Positions 24,050 to 35,259 of a stretch of DNA of 64,000 bases are shown here, piece by piece. The DNA comes from Dromiciops gliroides. Taxonomy: Eukaryota; Chordata; Mammalia; Microbiotheria; Microbiotheriidae. The DNA lies in assembly GCF_019393635.1 (NCBI RefSeq), contig NC_057862.1, positions 678,620,314-678,684,313 of the forward strand, in the 5' to 3' direction. The notes beneath the pieces are model-generated. The model saw only the letters and a list, made by a program, of their open reading frames with translations, searched no databases and was not told the origin of the DNA. Every line of letters starts with the position of its first letter. Within the stretch, counting starts at the first letter, position 1. A program made the translations under genes and the position numbers.

Positions 24050-24960
24050 CTTTTTATTTCTGCTGTATTCATTGTGGTTTCTCCCTTTTTTTTTCCCTTC
24101 AATTTTGATCATCTAGTTTTTCTCATTCTTCTTTGGGATTAAATATCCCAATGGCATAAAATTTCATTAGGCTCTTTTAATACTACCTCTTTGTGCTCGC
24201 TAGTAACAATTTTTCTTTTATTTCTATTTACTTGATGCATTCTCTTGTTTTAAAGATTTCTTGTGATCTCTTATTTTGTGTGTTATTACTTTGTTCATTG
24301 TCTCATTTCTTTAACTACAAAGCGCTAATTAATTTCCTCTTTTATGTCAACATAATTATTCCGAGATATGAATTTGCCTCCATGTACTGCTTTGGCTTTG
24401 ACCCAGAAATTCGGATATGCTTACTGATATTGTCATCATCTTTAATGGACTGCTTTGTTCCTACGATTTGCTCTTTAACCCAAGCATTATTCAGCAAGTC
24501 ATGTTTTAGCCTTCAGAGAGTATTATCATTTGTTCATATTGTTTCTTGTTGACTATGATTCTTAAATATAGTTTTAATTCATTTCTACATTTCTGAATGT
24601 ATTTATGATTTACTTGTACTTTGGAACAGGATTTTTTGAATCTCCTATTTGGGAGGAAAAACAAATTTTTCTTGGATTGTTTCATTCAATTCTCTCCACA
24701 CAACTACTAAGTTTAGTTTCTTCAGAAATCCACAAGTCCGAAATTTTTTTCTTGTTTATCTTTGTGTTTTATTTATCACAGGGGTTCACATTCCCACCCT
24801 TACCATGGGGTCATGGATAGATTTCATAGGATCTATGAACTTGGTTTTTTAGAGAGTTAAATTCATTAAAGTTTAATAGCTTATTAGTTACAAACCATCC
24901 ATCACATAATAGTTGCATAATATTGCCATTCTCTCAGTGTCAATGGTACCTGTGGGTATA
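24050..24960 (-). mobile_element. Decayed L1 ORF2 relic
   Basis: Resembles the 6.1-6.3 kb part of the younger L1: 'gatatgaatttgcctccatgtactgctttggct', 'cctacgatttgctctttaaccca'. Same orientation (minus), many indels. Confidence 0.6.
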
Positions 24961-24978
24961 ATGCCCCTTTATCTCTTT

Positions 24979-25123
24979 TTTTTTGGCGGGGCAATTGGGG
25001 TTAAGTGACTTGCCCGGGGTCACACAGCTAGTAAGTGTTAAGTGTCTGAGGCCGGATTTGAACTCAGGTACTCCTGAATCCAGGGCCAGTGCTCTATCCA
25101 CTGCTCCATCTAGCTGCCTCTCC
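24979..25123 (-). mobile_element. WSINE1-type SINE
   Basis: Minus-strand copy with the 'ggcggggcaattggggttaag' edge, flanked by short 'tatctcttt' repeats. Confidence 0.85.
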
Positions 25124-25384
25124 TATATCTCTTTAAAAAAAAAAGTGTGATGTCATCAATGTAGTTGATGTGTCAAGTGAGTTGGCCTTGTCTACTTCAT
25201 TGGGGCCCTATGAATTCTGCTGACTTGCAATCTGTACTTCCTTTTCATTATTTCCTACCTGTCTGTTCCTTTTCAGTCTTTTTTGCTGGATTATCATCCA
25301 TGTCCTTCATTCTTTGTGTAAATGCACCCCAAGACTCTATGAAATTAAAAGATGCTTGCTCCTTGGAAGGAAAATTCTGGCAAA

Positions 25385-25912
25385 TCTGAACAGCAGACTA
25401 AAAAACAGAGACATCACCTTGCCAACAAAGGTCTAACAGCAGACTAAAAAGCAGAGACATTACCTTGCCAACAAAGGTCTTTGTAGACAAAGCTATGGTT
25501 TTTCCAGTAGCAAAGTATGGCTTTGAGAGTTGAACTACAAGGAAAGCTGAGCACCACAGAATCAACGCTTTTCAATTGTGTTGCTGGAAAAGACTTTTGA
25601 GAGTCCCTTGCACTACAAGGAGGTCAAATCAGTCAATACCTAAAGAAATTAATTCAGTCTATTTACTGGAAGGTCAAATTCTGAAGCTTAAAGACTTTGG
25701 CCACATAATGAGAAGATGGGACTCATAAAAAAGTCCCTAATGTTGGGAAAGATTAAAGGAAAAAGGGAGACAGCAAAGGATGGCTTGGATAGATAGTGTC
25801 ATGGAAACAATGAACATGAACTTGGATAAACTTTGGGAGATGGTGGAGGATATATGGGGGTGATGTGCTGTGGTCCATGGGGTCATGAAGAGTTGCACGT
25901 GATTGAACAACA
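25385..25912 (+). mobile_element. BovB/RTE LINE 3' end
   Basis: Plus-strand sequence follows the order of the BovB/RTE ORF end: 'aagcagagacattaccttgcc', 'gctatggtttttccagtagc', 'tggaaaagacttttgagagt', 'tttggccacataatgagaag', 'catggggtcatgaagagttgcacgtgattgaa'. Frames are broken. A 46-bp tandem duplication covers its 5' edge (25,391-25,436 and from 25,437). Likely the autonomous relative that supplied the tails of the RTE-derived SINEs in the window. Confidence 0.8.
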
Positions 25913-26267
25913 ATACCCCAGGACCCTTTGTTGGCCTCCCTCTCCCCTTCTTTGCAAATATATCAGCTCCCATTGTTTTAACTGCTACCTCTATGCAGAA
26001 AATTCTCAAATCGATGCATCTAATCCTTGTCTCTCTTCTGAGCTCCATCTGCTATCACCAAGTGCCTCCAAAATTGCCTCCTGGGTGTCCATCCTATTAG
26101 CATCTCAAACTCAACAAAACAGAACCCATTCTCATTCCCCACAAATCCACAGAGACATGGAGGGCACTAGCATCCTTGAAGTCACAACTCTGAAGTAAAC
26201 CTGAGCTCTCCATACCCAATCAGTTGCCAAAATTTGTTACTTCTATCTCCACAACTCAGTACAATTG

Positions 26268-26446
26268 GGGGCAGCTGGGTGGCGCAGTGGATAAAGCACT
26301 GGTCCTGGATTCAGGAGTACCTGAGTTCAAATCCAGCCTCAGACACTTGACACTTACTAGCTGTGTGACCCCGGGCAAGTCACTTAACCCCCATTGCCCC
26401 GCCAAAAAACAAAACAAAACCTAAAAAACAAACAAAAAAAGCAACC
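26268..26446 (+). mobile_element. WSINE1-type SINE
   Basis: Plus-strand copy with a variable A-rich tail, flanked by 'cagtacaattg' (26,257-26,267) and 'caatacaattg' (26,447-26,457). Confidence 0.9.
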
Positions 26447-26750
26447 CAATACAATTGAACACAACATTTCTCATATATGTCCCCTTCTTTCCCCTCCAAT
26501 GGTCACCAGCCTAGTTCAGACCTTCTCATGCGGACTAATGTGATAACCTTCTGCTGATTCTTCTTGGCTCTAGTCTCTGCTCTCTCCAATCTATCCCTTC
26601 ACACAGTTCCCCAATTGATATTATTTTTGAGACTCATCTCAAGTGTTACCTCATACGCGAGGTGTTTCCTGATCTCCCCAGGGGGTCACTGGCCTCCTCC
26701 AACCCTGAAATTATGTTTGTATATTTTGTATTTACTTAAGAAAGACAGTG

Positions 26751-26913
26751 GGCAGCTAGGTGGTGCAGTGGACAGAGCACCAGCCCTGGAGTCAGGAGGA
26801 CCTGAGTTCAAATTCGGCCTCAGACACTTAACACTTACTAGCTGTGTGACCCTGGGCAAGTAGCTTAACCCCAATTGCTTCACAAAACAACAACAACAAC
26901 AACAAAAACAAAC
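26751..26913 (+). mobile_element. WSINE1-type SINE
   Basis: Plus-strand copy with a (CAA)n tail, flanked by exact 'aagaaagacagtg' duplications (26,738-26,750 and 26,914-26,926). Confidence 0.95.
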
Positions 26914-27609
26914 AAGAAAGACAGTGTGGCATAATGGATGGAGAGCCAACTTCTGTTAAGATGACCTGAATTCAAGCGTCACCTCTGACACATCCTGCCC
27001 TTGCGACCCTGGGAAAGTTACTGAATATCTCAGTACCCTGGCCAGCTCTCCAAACTGCAAATGTAGCACATGTGCTGAAGCTATTCTTCCAACCCTGACT
27101 GGTGATGGCAGGCTGGGTCCCAAAAAGGCAGCTACTGCATCCCTTCAGAGTTAACCCTGAGAAGCTAGAAATATGTCTTTTTTAGTATTCACAGCTCATG
27201 GGCCCCCACCAGTGTGATTTTCCCTATGACTATCAGTTGATAACAATGAATTGTTCACACTTCATTAGTTTTTAGAAACTATTGTTAATTGAGGCAATGG
27301 TGTCAAACTCAAATAGAATCCCTTTGAGCTGCACATTCACTTAGAAAACTACATATTCACATTCTTTTCTAATGTATTTTTATTTATTTTGTTAAATATT
27401 TTCCAATTATATTTAATCTGGTTTGAGTGACACTTGGGAATGTTAGGGGCCTTTCTGACACCTCTGTATTAAGTTATCAGAGACTAGCATTTTAACACTT
27501 CAAAATGTGGTTAATTGCCTGACTCAATGACCTAGCCTTACACCTTAGTAGAGGGAGTTTTATTCCCTATTTCAGTGACATCACAAGTCCAATCCATGTC
27601 CCCATAGTT

Positions 27610-27780
27610 TAGATCCATTTATTAGTGTTCATATTGTTTTCTTCATTAACTCTTTGAAGGCAGGGATTGTTTGGGGCTTTTCCCCCTTTGTATTCCCAGT
27701 CCCTCACACAGTACCTGACACATAGTAGGGGCACTAGTATCAGTACCTGGCACATAGTAGGCACTTCCTAGCACTTGAAT
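27610..27780 (+). repeat. L2-like LINE 3' end
   Basis: 'aactctttgaaggcagggattg', 'cccagtccctcacacagtacctgacacatagtagg' match the L2 terminal pattern; a short near-repeat of the last motif follows. Confidence 0.6.
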
Positions 27781-27854
27781 TATAGTGAATGACCACTGTT
27801 TCAGAGTTCCTTGAATTCTAGTCATTTTGTCTCCACTGCTTCCAAATATTTCTA

Positions 27855-28110
27855 GTAATAATAGCTAACATTTATATGGTGCCTGCTATGTGCAAGGCAC
27901 AGTGTTAAGTGCTTTACAAATATTATCTCATTTGATTCTCACAACAACCTTAGGAGGTCGGGCTATCATAATCCCCAATTTACAAATGAAGAGATTGAGG
28001 CAAACAGAAATTAAATCCCTCAGGCCTGAGGCGGTATATGAACTCAGATTTTACTGACCCTGGGTCTAGCACTCCACCCAGTGCTCTACTCACTGCACCA
28101 ACTAGGGTTT
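27855..28110 (-). repeat. MIR-type SINE
   Basis: 'gctaacatttatatggtgcc', 'aagtgctttacaaatattatctcatttgattctcacaacaacc', 'tttacaaatgaagagattgaggc' in reverse MIR order. Confidence 0.75.
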
Positions 28111-28578
28111 AAATCCATGGCCTTAGACTCAGAAGACCTGGGTTCAAATCTGAGCTCTTCCACTTACTACATGTGTGACTTTAAGCCAAATTATTTTCTC
28201 TTTCTGACCTGTAAAACCCTTGGGGTGGGAGGGGAACAAGACAACCTTTGAGGTCTCTTCCAGTCCCAGATCTGGGATCCTAAGATCCATACACAGGCTT
28301 TCTGGGCCCAGAGAGAAAATGGCCTTTTCTCTGGGGAGGGCAGCAGCCCCCAGCCCATCTTCTTAAAAGACCAAACAAGTGAGTAATGCAGTGGCATACT
28401 CTGATGTCTGATCAGAAAGTCTCTCTGCCCCAAGTGACTAAGGCTCCTTTTGCAAACCAATTTATCTTTTTCATCCTCCTCCCACAAGGGCAGGGAGATA
28501 GACTCCAGTCTCATCTTAGCAGGTCCTATGCAGGCCATCTTGTCTTATTTGGGGAGAAAGCCAGAAAATTGTATTTTA

Positions 28579-28736
28579 TGTTTTCTGTTGTTGTTGGTTT
28601 TGGTGGGGCAATGAGGGTTAAGTGACTTGCCCAGGGTCACACAGCTAGTAAGTGTCAAGTGTCTGAGGCTGGATTTGAACTCAGGTCTTCCTGAATCCAG
28701 GGCTGGTGCTTTATCCACTGTACCACCTAGCTGCCC
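28579..28736 (-). mobile_element. WSINE1-type SINE
   Basis: Minus-strand copy flanked by 18-bp near-identical duplications 'ccagaaaattgtatttta' (28,561-28,578 and 28,737-28,754). Confidence 0.95.
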
Positions 28737-29221
28737 CCAGAAAAATGTATTTTAAAACCCATGAAGGAGTAACTGAGTTAGTTTTGGAGTTTTCCCCAAG
28801 GCATCACAGCCACCCATTCCCCTATTTAATAAATCAATTGTCTCTTCCTGGCCTTCCCTTTCCCCTTCCTTCCATGAATAATCCCAGGCAAGGCAGCCCC
28901 ACCCCCACCCCCCTCCACCTGCCCCTGGGCACTCTACCTCTGAGTTCCTTTCTCCAGTCTCTCTAGAATCTGGCTTCTCCCATTTTCTCCTCTATCCTCA
29001 ACAACCCTCAAGTTCAGCTCAGGAGAATCTTGGTGTTTGGATGCTTTTTTTTCTTAGGGAAGTCTGTTTTCTCCTTTACTCCTTGAGAGAAATCTCAGCT
29101 GCTCACCCCTCAGGGAGCTGGCAAAATGCTGAAAACTCAAGAATGCCTGCAAATGGAAGGCTTATTGAAGAAGTCCCAGGGTGCAGTTCTGAAAACCTCC
29201 CTGTCTTCGGAAGGAAACCAA

Positions 29222-29249
29222 GACACACACACACACACACACACACATC
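29222..29249. repeat. (CA)n microsatellite
   Basis: Clean CA dinucleotide run. Confidence 0.95.
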
Positions 29250-30099
29250 CGTCTCTTCTCTGGTTTGAGAGCAGGGAGGAGATAACCTGAACAGGGGTCA
29301 GTTTATTCCTGTTTCCATCCCCTTGGTTAATAGCTACCAACGGGTTATGATGGATATCTTCTCAGGATGTGCTCATCCCACTCCCCCATACCACTGGGAT
29401 GTCTCATTCCCAGTCAAAGGATGGAGAGTGGGGGGGAGGAGGGAGGAAGAGGGTGCAGGGAGGCCCTCTGAGATGAAAAGGTGCTAAGGGTTTGGGCTAC
29501 CAAGCATCAGGCAGGCAGGGGTCGGCCCCAGCTCCCCTCACCCACCCTCTCTGCTGTTACTGTCCTTTGTCCCCACCGCAGAGGCTACTTTTGAGACGTT
29601 CCTCTGGGAAACTAGACAATCAGGTTTACAGCTTGGCGTGCTGGTTCAAGATGATGACTCAGCATTATTCTCCTCCTCCTCCTCCTCTACCACCACCACC
29701 ACCTCCCACTCCCCTTTTTGGCTTCTGGGAGTAAATCTGCCTACCACTCAACACAACTCCTCCTCGAGCGGTCCTTCCCAAAATAAAGCCCCCTACTCTC
29801 CACCCTGAGAGCACTACATGGGGTCACAGGAACCGGACCACCCAGAGAAAGGAAAGGAAGGCCAGACAATGCTCAGACCCAGGGTCACATCATCGGGGCT
29901 GCTTGCGAAATCCCGGGCTCAACCCGGGGTCCCTGAAGGGCACTGGCCAGATCAAGGCATCCAGAGGTATCAAGAACCTTGCGCCGGCAAAGCTAGCATA
30001 AGTGATCCTCAGGCTGCAGCCCCGGGATTTCGAGTCGGCCAGCCCTAAATGTGCCGGGCCTGGCCCGAGCTGGAAGAGAGAGAGTGTCCAAAGATAGCT

Positions 30100-30760
30100 A
30101 CATAGTAGCAAAGTCGTATCCGCTCGTGGGATTTGAACTTGTCACCTTCGGGTCCCGGGCTCCGCAGCCCAGGGAGAACCCCCTTGGACCCACCAATCCC
30201 TTCTTCCAATCATATCCCGCCCCGGTCCCGCTCCAACCAATCACAGGGCAGCTCGGGAGTTTGTCAGTGGACGGAGCCATCCCCTAGAGAACGACAGAAC
30301 CAGCGGCCAATAGGAAGCCAGAGAAAGAGTGGCCGCCCACCCTGCTGTCCAATGGCAGAGAGGCGGCGGCGGCCACGGTCCCCGCGGCTGCAGCAGCTGG
30401 TGCCGGTGACCGTGGGCTGCAGACCCCGGCGCTGGGGGGAGGGGGGGAAGACACCGGCTTGCCGCTGCCCCCCTCTCGGCCGCCCGTCCCGTGCCACCCC
30501 CTCCCTCGCTCAGCAGCCCGTCCCGCCCTGGTCCTCACCTGCTGGAAGCGCGGCTTGCCCAGCTGGAAAGGAGGGGTCTCTGTCGAGGCGGCTTCCGCCG
30601 CTGCTGCCGCCGCCGCAGTCTCCGCCATGGCCACTGATGCCTGCAATCCCCGGCCCTTTTAAAATGTCCCTCCTCGGCCCCCGCCGCAGCCGCCTCTCCC
30701 CATTGGCTGCAGCCAACCGCAGCGTCAGGGCGGTGCGGGGGATTGTGGAAGACGTAGTTT
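30100..30760 (-). promoter_or_regulatory. SFXN5: SFXN5 CpG-island promoter with CCAAT boxes
   Basis: GC- and CpG-rich block spanning SFXN5 exon 1 and free of SINEs, unlike its surroundings. On the gene strand a CCAAT box lies at 30,702-30,706, 74 nt before the start codon. Downstream of exon 1 there are five CCAAT boxes, all on the plus strand, at 30,193, 30,206, 30,237, 30,307 and 30,349. A TTTTAAAA stretch near 30,658 is too close to the ATG to be a convincing TATA box. The arrangement suggests a housekeeping-type, possibly bidirectional promoter; no transcription start can be fixed from sequence alone. Confidence 0.75.
30539..30628 (-). CDS. SFXN5: SFXN5 exon 1 (coding part)
   Basis: Thirty codons from ATG at 30,628 (gtggccATGg, with G at -3 and +4, a strong Kozak context) to CAG|gtgagg. 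The product starts MAETAAAA and ends PPFQLGKPRFQQ, the expected sideroflexin-5 N-terminus before TSFYGRF in exon 2. It has a run of seven alanines, encoded by a GCN tract that may vary in length between species. Phase 0 at the donor joins exon 2 in frame. The mature protein is a multipass mitochondrial inner-membrane carrier-like protein; only its first 53 residues are encoded here. An in-frame TTG upstream is not a plausible start. Confidence 0.97.
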
Positions 30761-31309
30761 TTCTTCCTGCGCCTCTACCTATGCTCCCGGGAAAAGACCA
30801 TAGAGTGGGGAGCCAAGAGAGGCCAGAGCGTCTCCCACAGAGTATGGGGGCTGGGGATTTGCACCAGCGGCCATCTTGGTATGGGTAGCCAAGTGTGGTT
30901 ATCAGTACCTTGGCAGGGTCTGTCTGATGACTCTGAAACAGATGGCCACATTGGCTAGATTTTATGTGCACAAAAGCAAAGACCTGCCCATCAGCTCCTT
31001 TGATGGCCCCCAAACTTTGATTTTCTCTTATGACCTCCTATAAGGTCAATGTCATCTCCAGCCACTGCCACTAAGACTTCCCAGGCTAACTCGCAGGCAG
31101 CGGTGGGTATGGAGGTGAGAGGTGTGTGAGGCCAACAGACACTCATGAAGCATCTACTTTGTGGTCAAAACCTCCCTCCCCTCAAGGAGTTCCCATTCTA
31201 ATTGTGGTGTCCAAGGAAAAAAGAATCAGGCCTAGAAGCAACTTCCCTTCAAAGGGAGCTAGGCAGCCTCTAAACCCAGGGTTCTTCACCAGTGAATTGT
31301 CATCTGAGA

Positions 31310-31560
31310 CTGGAGTTAGGAAGACCCGAGTTCAAATTCTGCCTCAGATAGTTCCTGTGCAACCTCAGACAAGTCAATTAAGTTTGCCTCAGTTTCCTCA
31401 ACTGTAAAATGTCGGTTAGCACCTACGACCCAGAGCTGTTGTGACGATCAGGAGAGATACTATGTATAAAGTGTTTGGTTCAATGCCGAGCCCTGTAGTA
31501 GGTGCCATATAACTACTATGATGACAACGACGATGATAATGATGAACTTGGGGGGAGAGG
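31310..31560 (+). repeat. MIR-type SINE
   Basis: 'cgagttcaaattctgcctcagata', 'cctcagtttcctcaactgtaaaatg', 'tgttgtgacgatcaggagaga', then a MIR-like end. Confidence 0.7.
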
Positions 31561-32229
31561 GGGAAATGCATCATTATTTTCGCTAGCCCTTGGCTTCCTC
31601 TGTAATCCCATGCATTTTATTTTGTGAACTTAAGAAAAATCATTCTGAGAAGGGGTCCATGACCAAAAAAAAAAGTCTAAGACCCTCCGGTCCAGACTGA
31701 CTCCTGGGGCACGCCTCTGCTAATGGGCAGTGGGCCTGCTTCTTGTCTTGTTCCTTGGGCCCTGGGGCTCTCCTGCATCCCACCCTGGGTATAGTGCAGG
31801 GCCTGAAACACGATGAGTATGCCATTACTGACTTGAATAATGCTGGACCTCAGAGGCCGAGAGCCGGAGTTACACTCCCAGCTCTGAGGTGTTACTTGTG
31901 TGCCCTTGAGCTAACACAACCTCTCTGGGTCTGTTCCTTGCCTGAAAAGTAAGGGAAGGAGTCTGACTAGAGTGTCTAAGGGGCCTGCAGCTCTGTAGCA
32001 TCGTGTTGGTTCTTGGAGTCTGTGACATCATGGGTTCATCAATACAAATACGGGGTAGATGGTACCCTGCCTGTAACTTAGTAAATGGACTGAATGACCC
32101 TGAAAAGTTGCCAGAGGATCACACAGCATCAAATACAGAGCTGAACCCCAGACTTGCCCATACCAATAGGCCACGCTCTACGCTGCCTACCATAACGCAG
32201 TAGAGGCAGCAGGGGGCACCAGAGTGTGG

Positions 32230-32460
32230 GCCAGGCCTCAGTAAGACCCAAGTACAAAGCCAGCCGGGGACACTTACTAGTTGGATGCTCTGGGTCCGTC
32301 ACTTCACTTCCCTCCCCTTTTCTGTGTCTCAGTTTCCTCATTCGTAAAGCAGGGATCACAATAGGCCCTCCCTCCCAGGGTGGTTGTAAAGATCAAATGA
32401 GATGCTTGGCACATCTCAGCGCTACATAAATGTTAGCTATTATTTGTTATGAGCCACAGA
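32230..32460 (+). repeat. MIR-type SINE
   Basis: 'gacacttactagttggatgc', 'gtgtctcagtttcctcattcgtaaagc', 'ggttgtaaagatcaaatgagatgc', 'aaatgttagctattatt' in MIR order. Confidence 0.75.
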
Positions 32461-32904
32461 CGGCAGAATCTACATATGCCAAACCAAAAATGAAGACACG
32501 TGGACTGATTGACAAGACACGGTCCTGTGCCCAGGGACGAATCAAAAAGAGGAATCTCAGTGGTTGTCTGACCATGACAATGGCTCACAGGGAAATGGGG
32601 GCAGTGTGGTCTGATGGTCTTGGAACTGCTTCCCTGCTTCCCACACTTAGGAGTGTGATCCTGAGCACATTTCTTACCCTCCCCTGAACCGCCAAGTGCC
32701 TCAGTCTCCTGGCGTGTACAATGGTGAGGACCAGCTCTGTGCCCCCTACACCTGGCATGGCCGGTGCAAGAAGTCTGGTGTGACCTGTCAGGCTGTTGTA
32801 CCATCCTGGGCAGCCCCCAGAGGTAGCACAGGCCAGCTGCTTTCCTCCCCCATGGTCTGTTTGAGCCACCCCACCCTCGACCCAGTAACTAGACAGAGCC
32901 ACCC

Positions 32905-35049
32905 ATCATAGAGGAATCCAATTTTTATTCTTTGTAAAGTGCTTAAAACGCAAAGAACAAGCTCTTTAGAAACATGAACTGCAACAAGGAAGACAAACAG
33001 TGAAGCAAAATAATGTTCCCCCTTCTCTCTCCCTCTCCTGGGGCCTTCAACTGGGGCCAGGGGCAAAAAGACAACATAGAAGAACTCTGGGTTTCAATGC
33101 CAAACCTTGTGGCTTGGCTGTGGACTTCGGGCCCCCTCCCAAAGCCCAGGCAAGGTCAGGGTCCTTTTCTCCTTGGCTGGGCCTCAAGAAGGGGAGTTAC
33201 CTCCTCATTACCCTCCCTCTCCTGGAGGTCTGCAGGCTCCATGGTGGGGGGAGGGGGAGGATCAGGGCTGTGAATGACTCCAACGGGGTTTTTGAGAGAG
33301 GCTACTGGGTAGGGGAAGACACTGGTTTTATCTGCAGGGACTCATCCCTACACCAAAACAAACCCCATATACACATACACACACCCACAGAGGGCTTTCC
33401 TCTCTCCAAAAGCAGACTCAAGCCCTACCAAGAGCAGCCTTGCCCACCCACCTCAGCCTGCCATCCCACACAGGGTCCCAGGCTCCCACCCTTCCAAGCT
33501 GCCCCAGTGCACCTGCCCAGAGGGTCAGCTCAAAGATGGCAGGAGGACAGGTGGCTGAGGCCAGGCCCCAGGGGTTGCCAGGTGAAGGGGGGGGCCAACT
33601 GGGGGACATGGGACACAGAACAAATGCTTAAAGTGCAACACAGCCCGGTTAACTAAGGCAGCTGGGTGGGGAGGGCGAGAATAGCAGCTTGGCTGGCTGG
33701 CAAGGGGGGGTGGGGGGCAGTTGAGAACTTCCCTCCCCAAAGTGCAGCATCCCAGTGCCTCCAATGAGACAATTTGGCTAGGAGAGAGGGAGGGAGGGTG
33801 GGAGGCAGGGGCAGGCCAGCAATAACTGGGGAGGGGGCGGAAGAGGGGGGCACCCAGCTCAGTGGGAGTCTCAAGGGCACTCATCTGCTGCTTAGTAATT
33901 CATGGAGGAGAGAGGGGGAGGGGGGAGGGGGAATGGCATCAAACATTACTAGCCCCTTCCCCAATTTCCTGGGCCATCCCTCCCCGAGCTTCCCTCCTGT
34001 GCCCCCCCCTTTCTCACACTCAGCTCCAGGTTGGAGAGGTGAGTCAGAGGTGCTCAGAGTTATGCAGGCAGATGGCCAGGGGTGGCCAGGAGCCTCTGCC
34101 CCCCTTCTTCTTTTCAGCAGGGAGGAGCGGGGTGCCCATCATGGAAAGGGAGGCGGGGCAGGTGGACCTCAGTCCAGACCCCTGCCTGGGCCCCTCCCCA
34201 CAAGGCACATTTGACATTTTAATGATTTTTTTTTCTAAGTACAAACCCCGCTGGGCTGCAGAGTTTTGGCATCTGAACGGGTAAGCAGAGAACAGAGAAG
34301 CTTTTAAACATCAAAACCCAGACAGATCCAAGAAGAACCCCAGAGACAGGAAGCTTGGGTTCAGAGACCTGGGGGGAGGCCTGGAGGAATGACAGAACCC
34401 AAACCCCTCCCCTAAATAAGCTGACCCAAAGAACACCCATCAGCCACAGCTGCCTCTCCACCTCCCCCAAACTGAACCTCGGGGCCTCACACACTCACAC
34501 ACACACACACAGACACACACAGACACACATGGGGGTGGGGGGACAGGGGAGCGCAGCCGCACTGTGATGGAGGAGCCGGCTGGCTGCCAGGCTCACATTT
34601 TGGCAGCTTGTTTTCCAGGAGGTAACGCTGGCAGTAACTGGGGCAGGGGAGTGGGAGGTGGGTCACTCCAGCTGGGGCAGGGGGTAGGAACAACTGTGTT
34701 CAGACAGGGAGAGGGAGGATCACTACCCCCTTCACTGCCCCATGTTGTCCTTGAAAGACTACACCCTGACCCCAGCCCCAGCAGCCCCCAAACCCAATGG
34801 GCCCAAGCAGAGAGGCCTCCTCCCTTCATACTTCTGTCCCTGGCAGCAGGGAGAGCTCCGAGGGGAGTGGAGAGAGGTCCCTTTGGGGCCCTGGCTCCTG
34901 CCCTGCCAGGGGGGGACCTAGACTCCCCTACACATCCGCTGTAAACTCTCTGCTGGGAAGACCACCGGCCTGTGGGGGTCTGTGTGTGTCTGTAGGTGGG
35001 GGGGTGTGGGTGTGCCTGTGAGCCCCTGCCAGGGATGGAGGAAGGGGCG
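32905..35049 (-). other. RAB11FIP5: RAB11FIP5 3' UTR
   Basis: About 2.1 kb from the stop codon to the inferred cleavage site. Free of the SINEs that crowd the introns, as expected for an exon. A CA/GA-like simple tract lies at 34,490-34,530. The end is set by the AATAAA at 32,924-32,929 followed by GT-rich DNA. The extent is inferred. Confidence 0.7.
32924..32929 (-). terminator. RAB11FIP5: RAB11FIP5 poly(A) signal
   Basis: AATAAA on the minus strand, followed about 20-50 nt later by GT-rich sequence (tgatgggtggctctgtc). It is the first good signal I see after the stop codon. Confidence 0.7.
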
Positions 35050-35259
35050 TTACTTGGGGGCCCGAGGCCCCTGTGGGATCTGCAGCAGCGTCGGGGACGT
35101 CTCCATGATGCGCACCAGCAGCTGGTCGATGTAGCTCTCCAGCTCATGCACGTGCTCGTCGCGGCGGCTCAGCTCCCGCTCTCGCTGCAGGAGCAGGGCG
35201 ATCAGCTCATCATGGGTCAGGTGGTAGTACCTGGCCGACTGGTCAGGCTGCGAGGGGTC
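35050..35259 (-). CDS. RAB11FIP5: RAB11FIP5 last coding exon (Rab11-binding domain)
   Basis: Encodes 69 residues and TAA. It contains the FIP Rab-binding domain: 'YYHLTHDELIALLLQRE', a heptad-like charged helix, and 'ELESYIDQLLVRIMET', ending 'LLQIPQGPRAPK'. The YID/IMET block is the core that forms a parallel coiled-coil homodimer and binds GTP-loaded Rab11 (and Rab25). The wording fits FIP5 rather than FIP1 or FIP2. Acceptor: 'ttggtagcag' gives two possible sites three bases apart; starting at 35,262 adds one glutamine. Joins exon 5 in phase 0. FIP5 works in apical recycling-endosome and vesicle traffic. Confidence 0.97.
   Translation of the reverse strand, partial: DPSQPDQSARYYHLTHDELIALLLQRERELSRRDEHVHELESYIDQLLVRIMETSPTLLQIPQGPRAPK

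Larger units (their letters stand above)
9064..30538 (-). other. SFXN5: SFXN5 intron 1 (21.5 kb)
   Basis: Non-coding between exon 1 and exon 2. It holds the minisatellite at 10.1 kb, L1 copies, L2 and MIR fragments, SINEs and a BovB/RTE tail listed separately. Stretches such as 9.07-9.43, 10.65-11.70, 17.8-18.37, 28.75-29.4 and 29.74-30.1 kb look unique and show no gene or clear repeat. Confidence 0.9.
30761..32904. other. Intergenic region between SFXN5 and RAB11FIP5
   Basis: No coding exon seen. Holds MIR-like pieces (about 31,310-31,560 and 32,230-32,460) and otherwise unique sequence. The two genes run in the same direction across it. Confidence 0.8.

Noticed and set aside
30110..30180. 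tRNA-like words ('gggatttgaac')
   Set aside because: No complete cloverleaf can be drawn and the A-box is missing; similar words elsewhere belong to SINEs derived from tRNA.
30133..30888. 251-codon plus-strand open frame over the SFXN5 promoter
   Set aside because: Arg/Pro-rich product typical of a CpG island read in any frame; overlaps SFXN5 exon 1 in antisense. Kept only as a promoter question.
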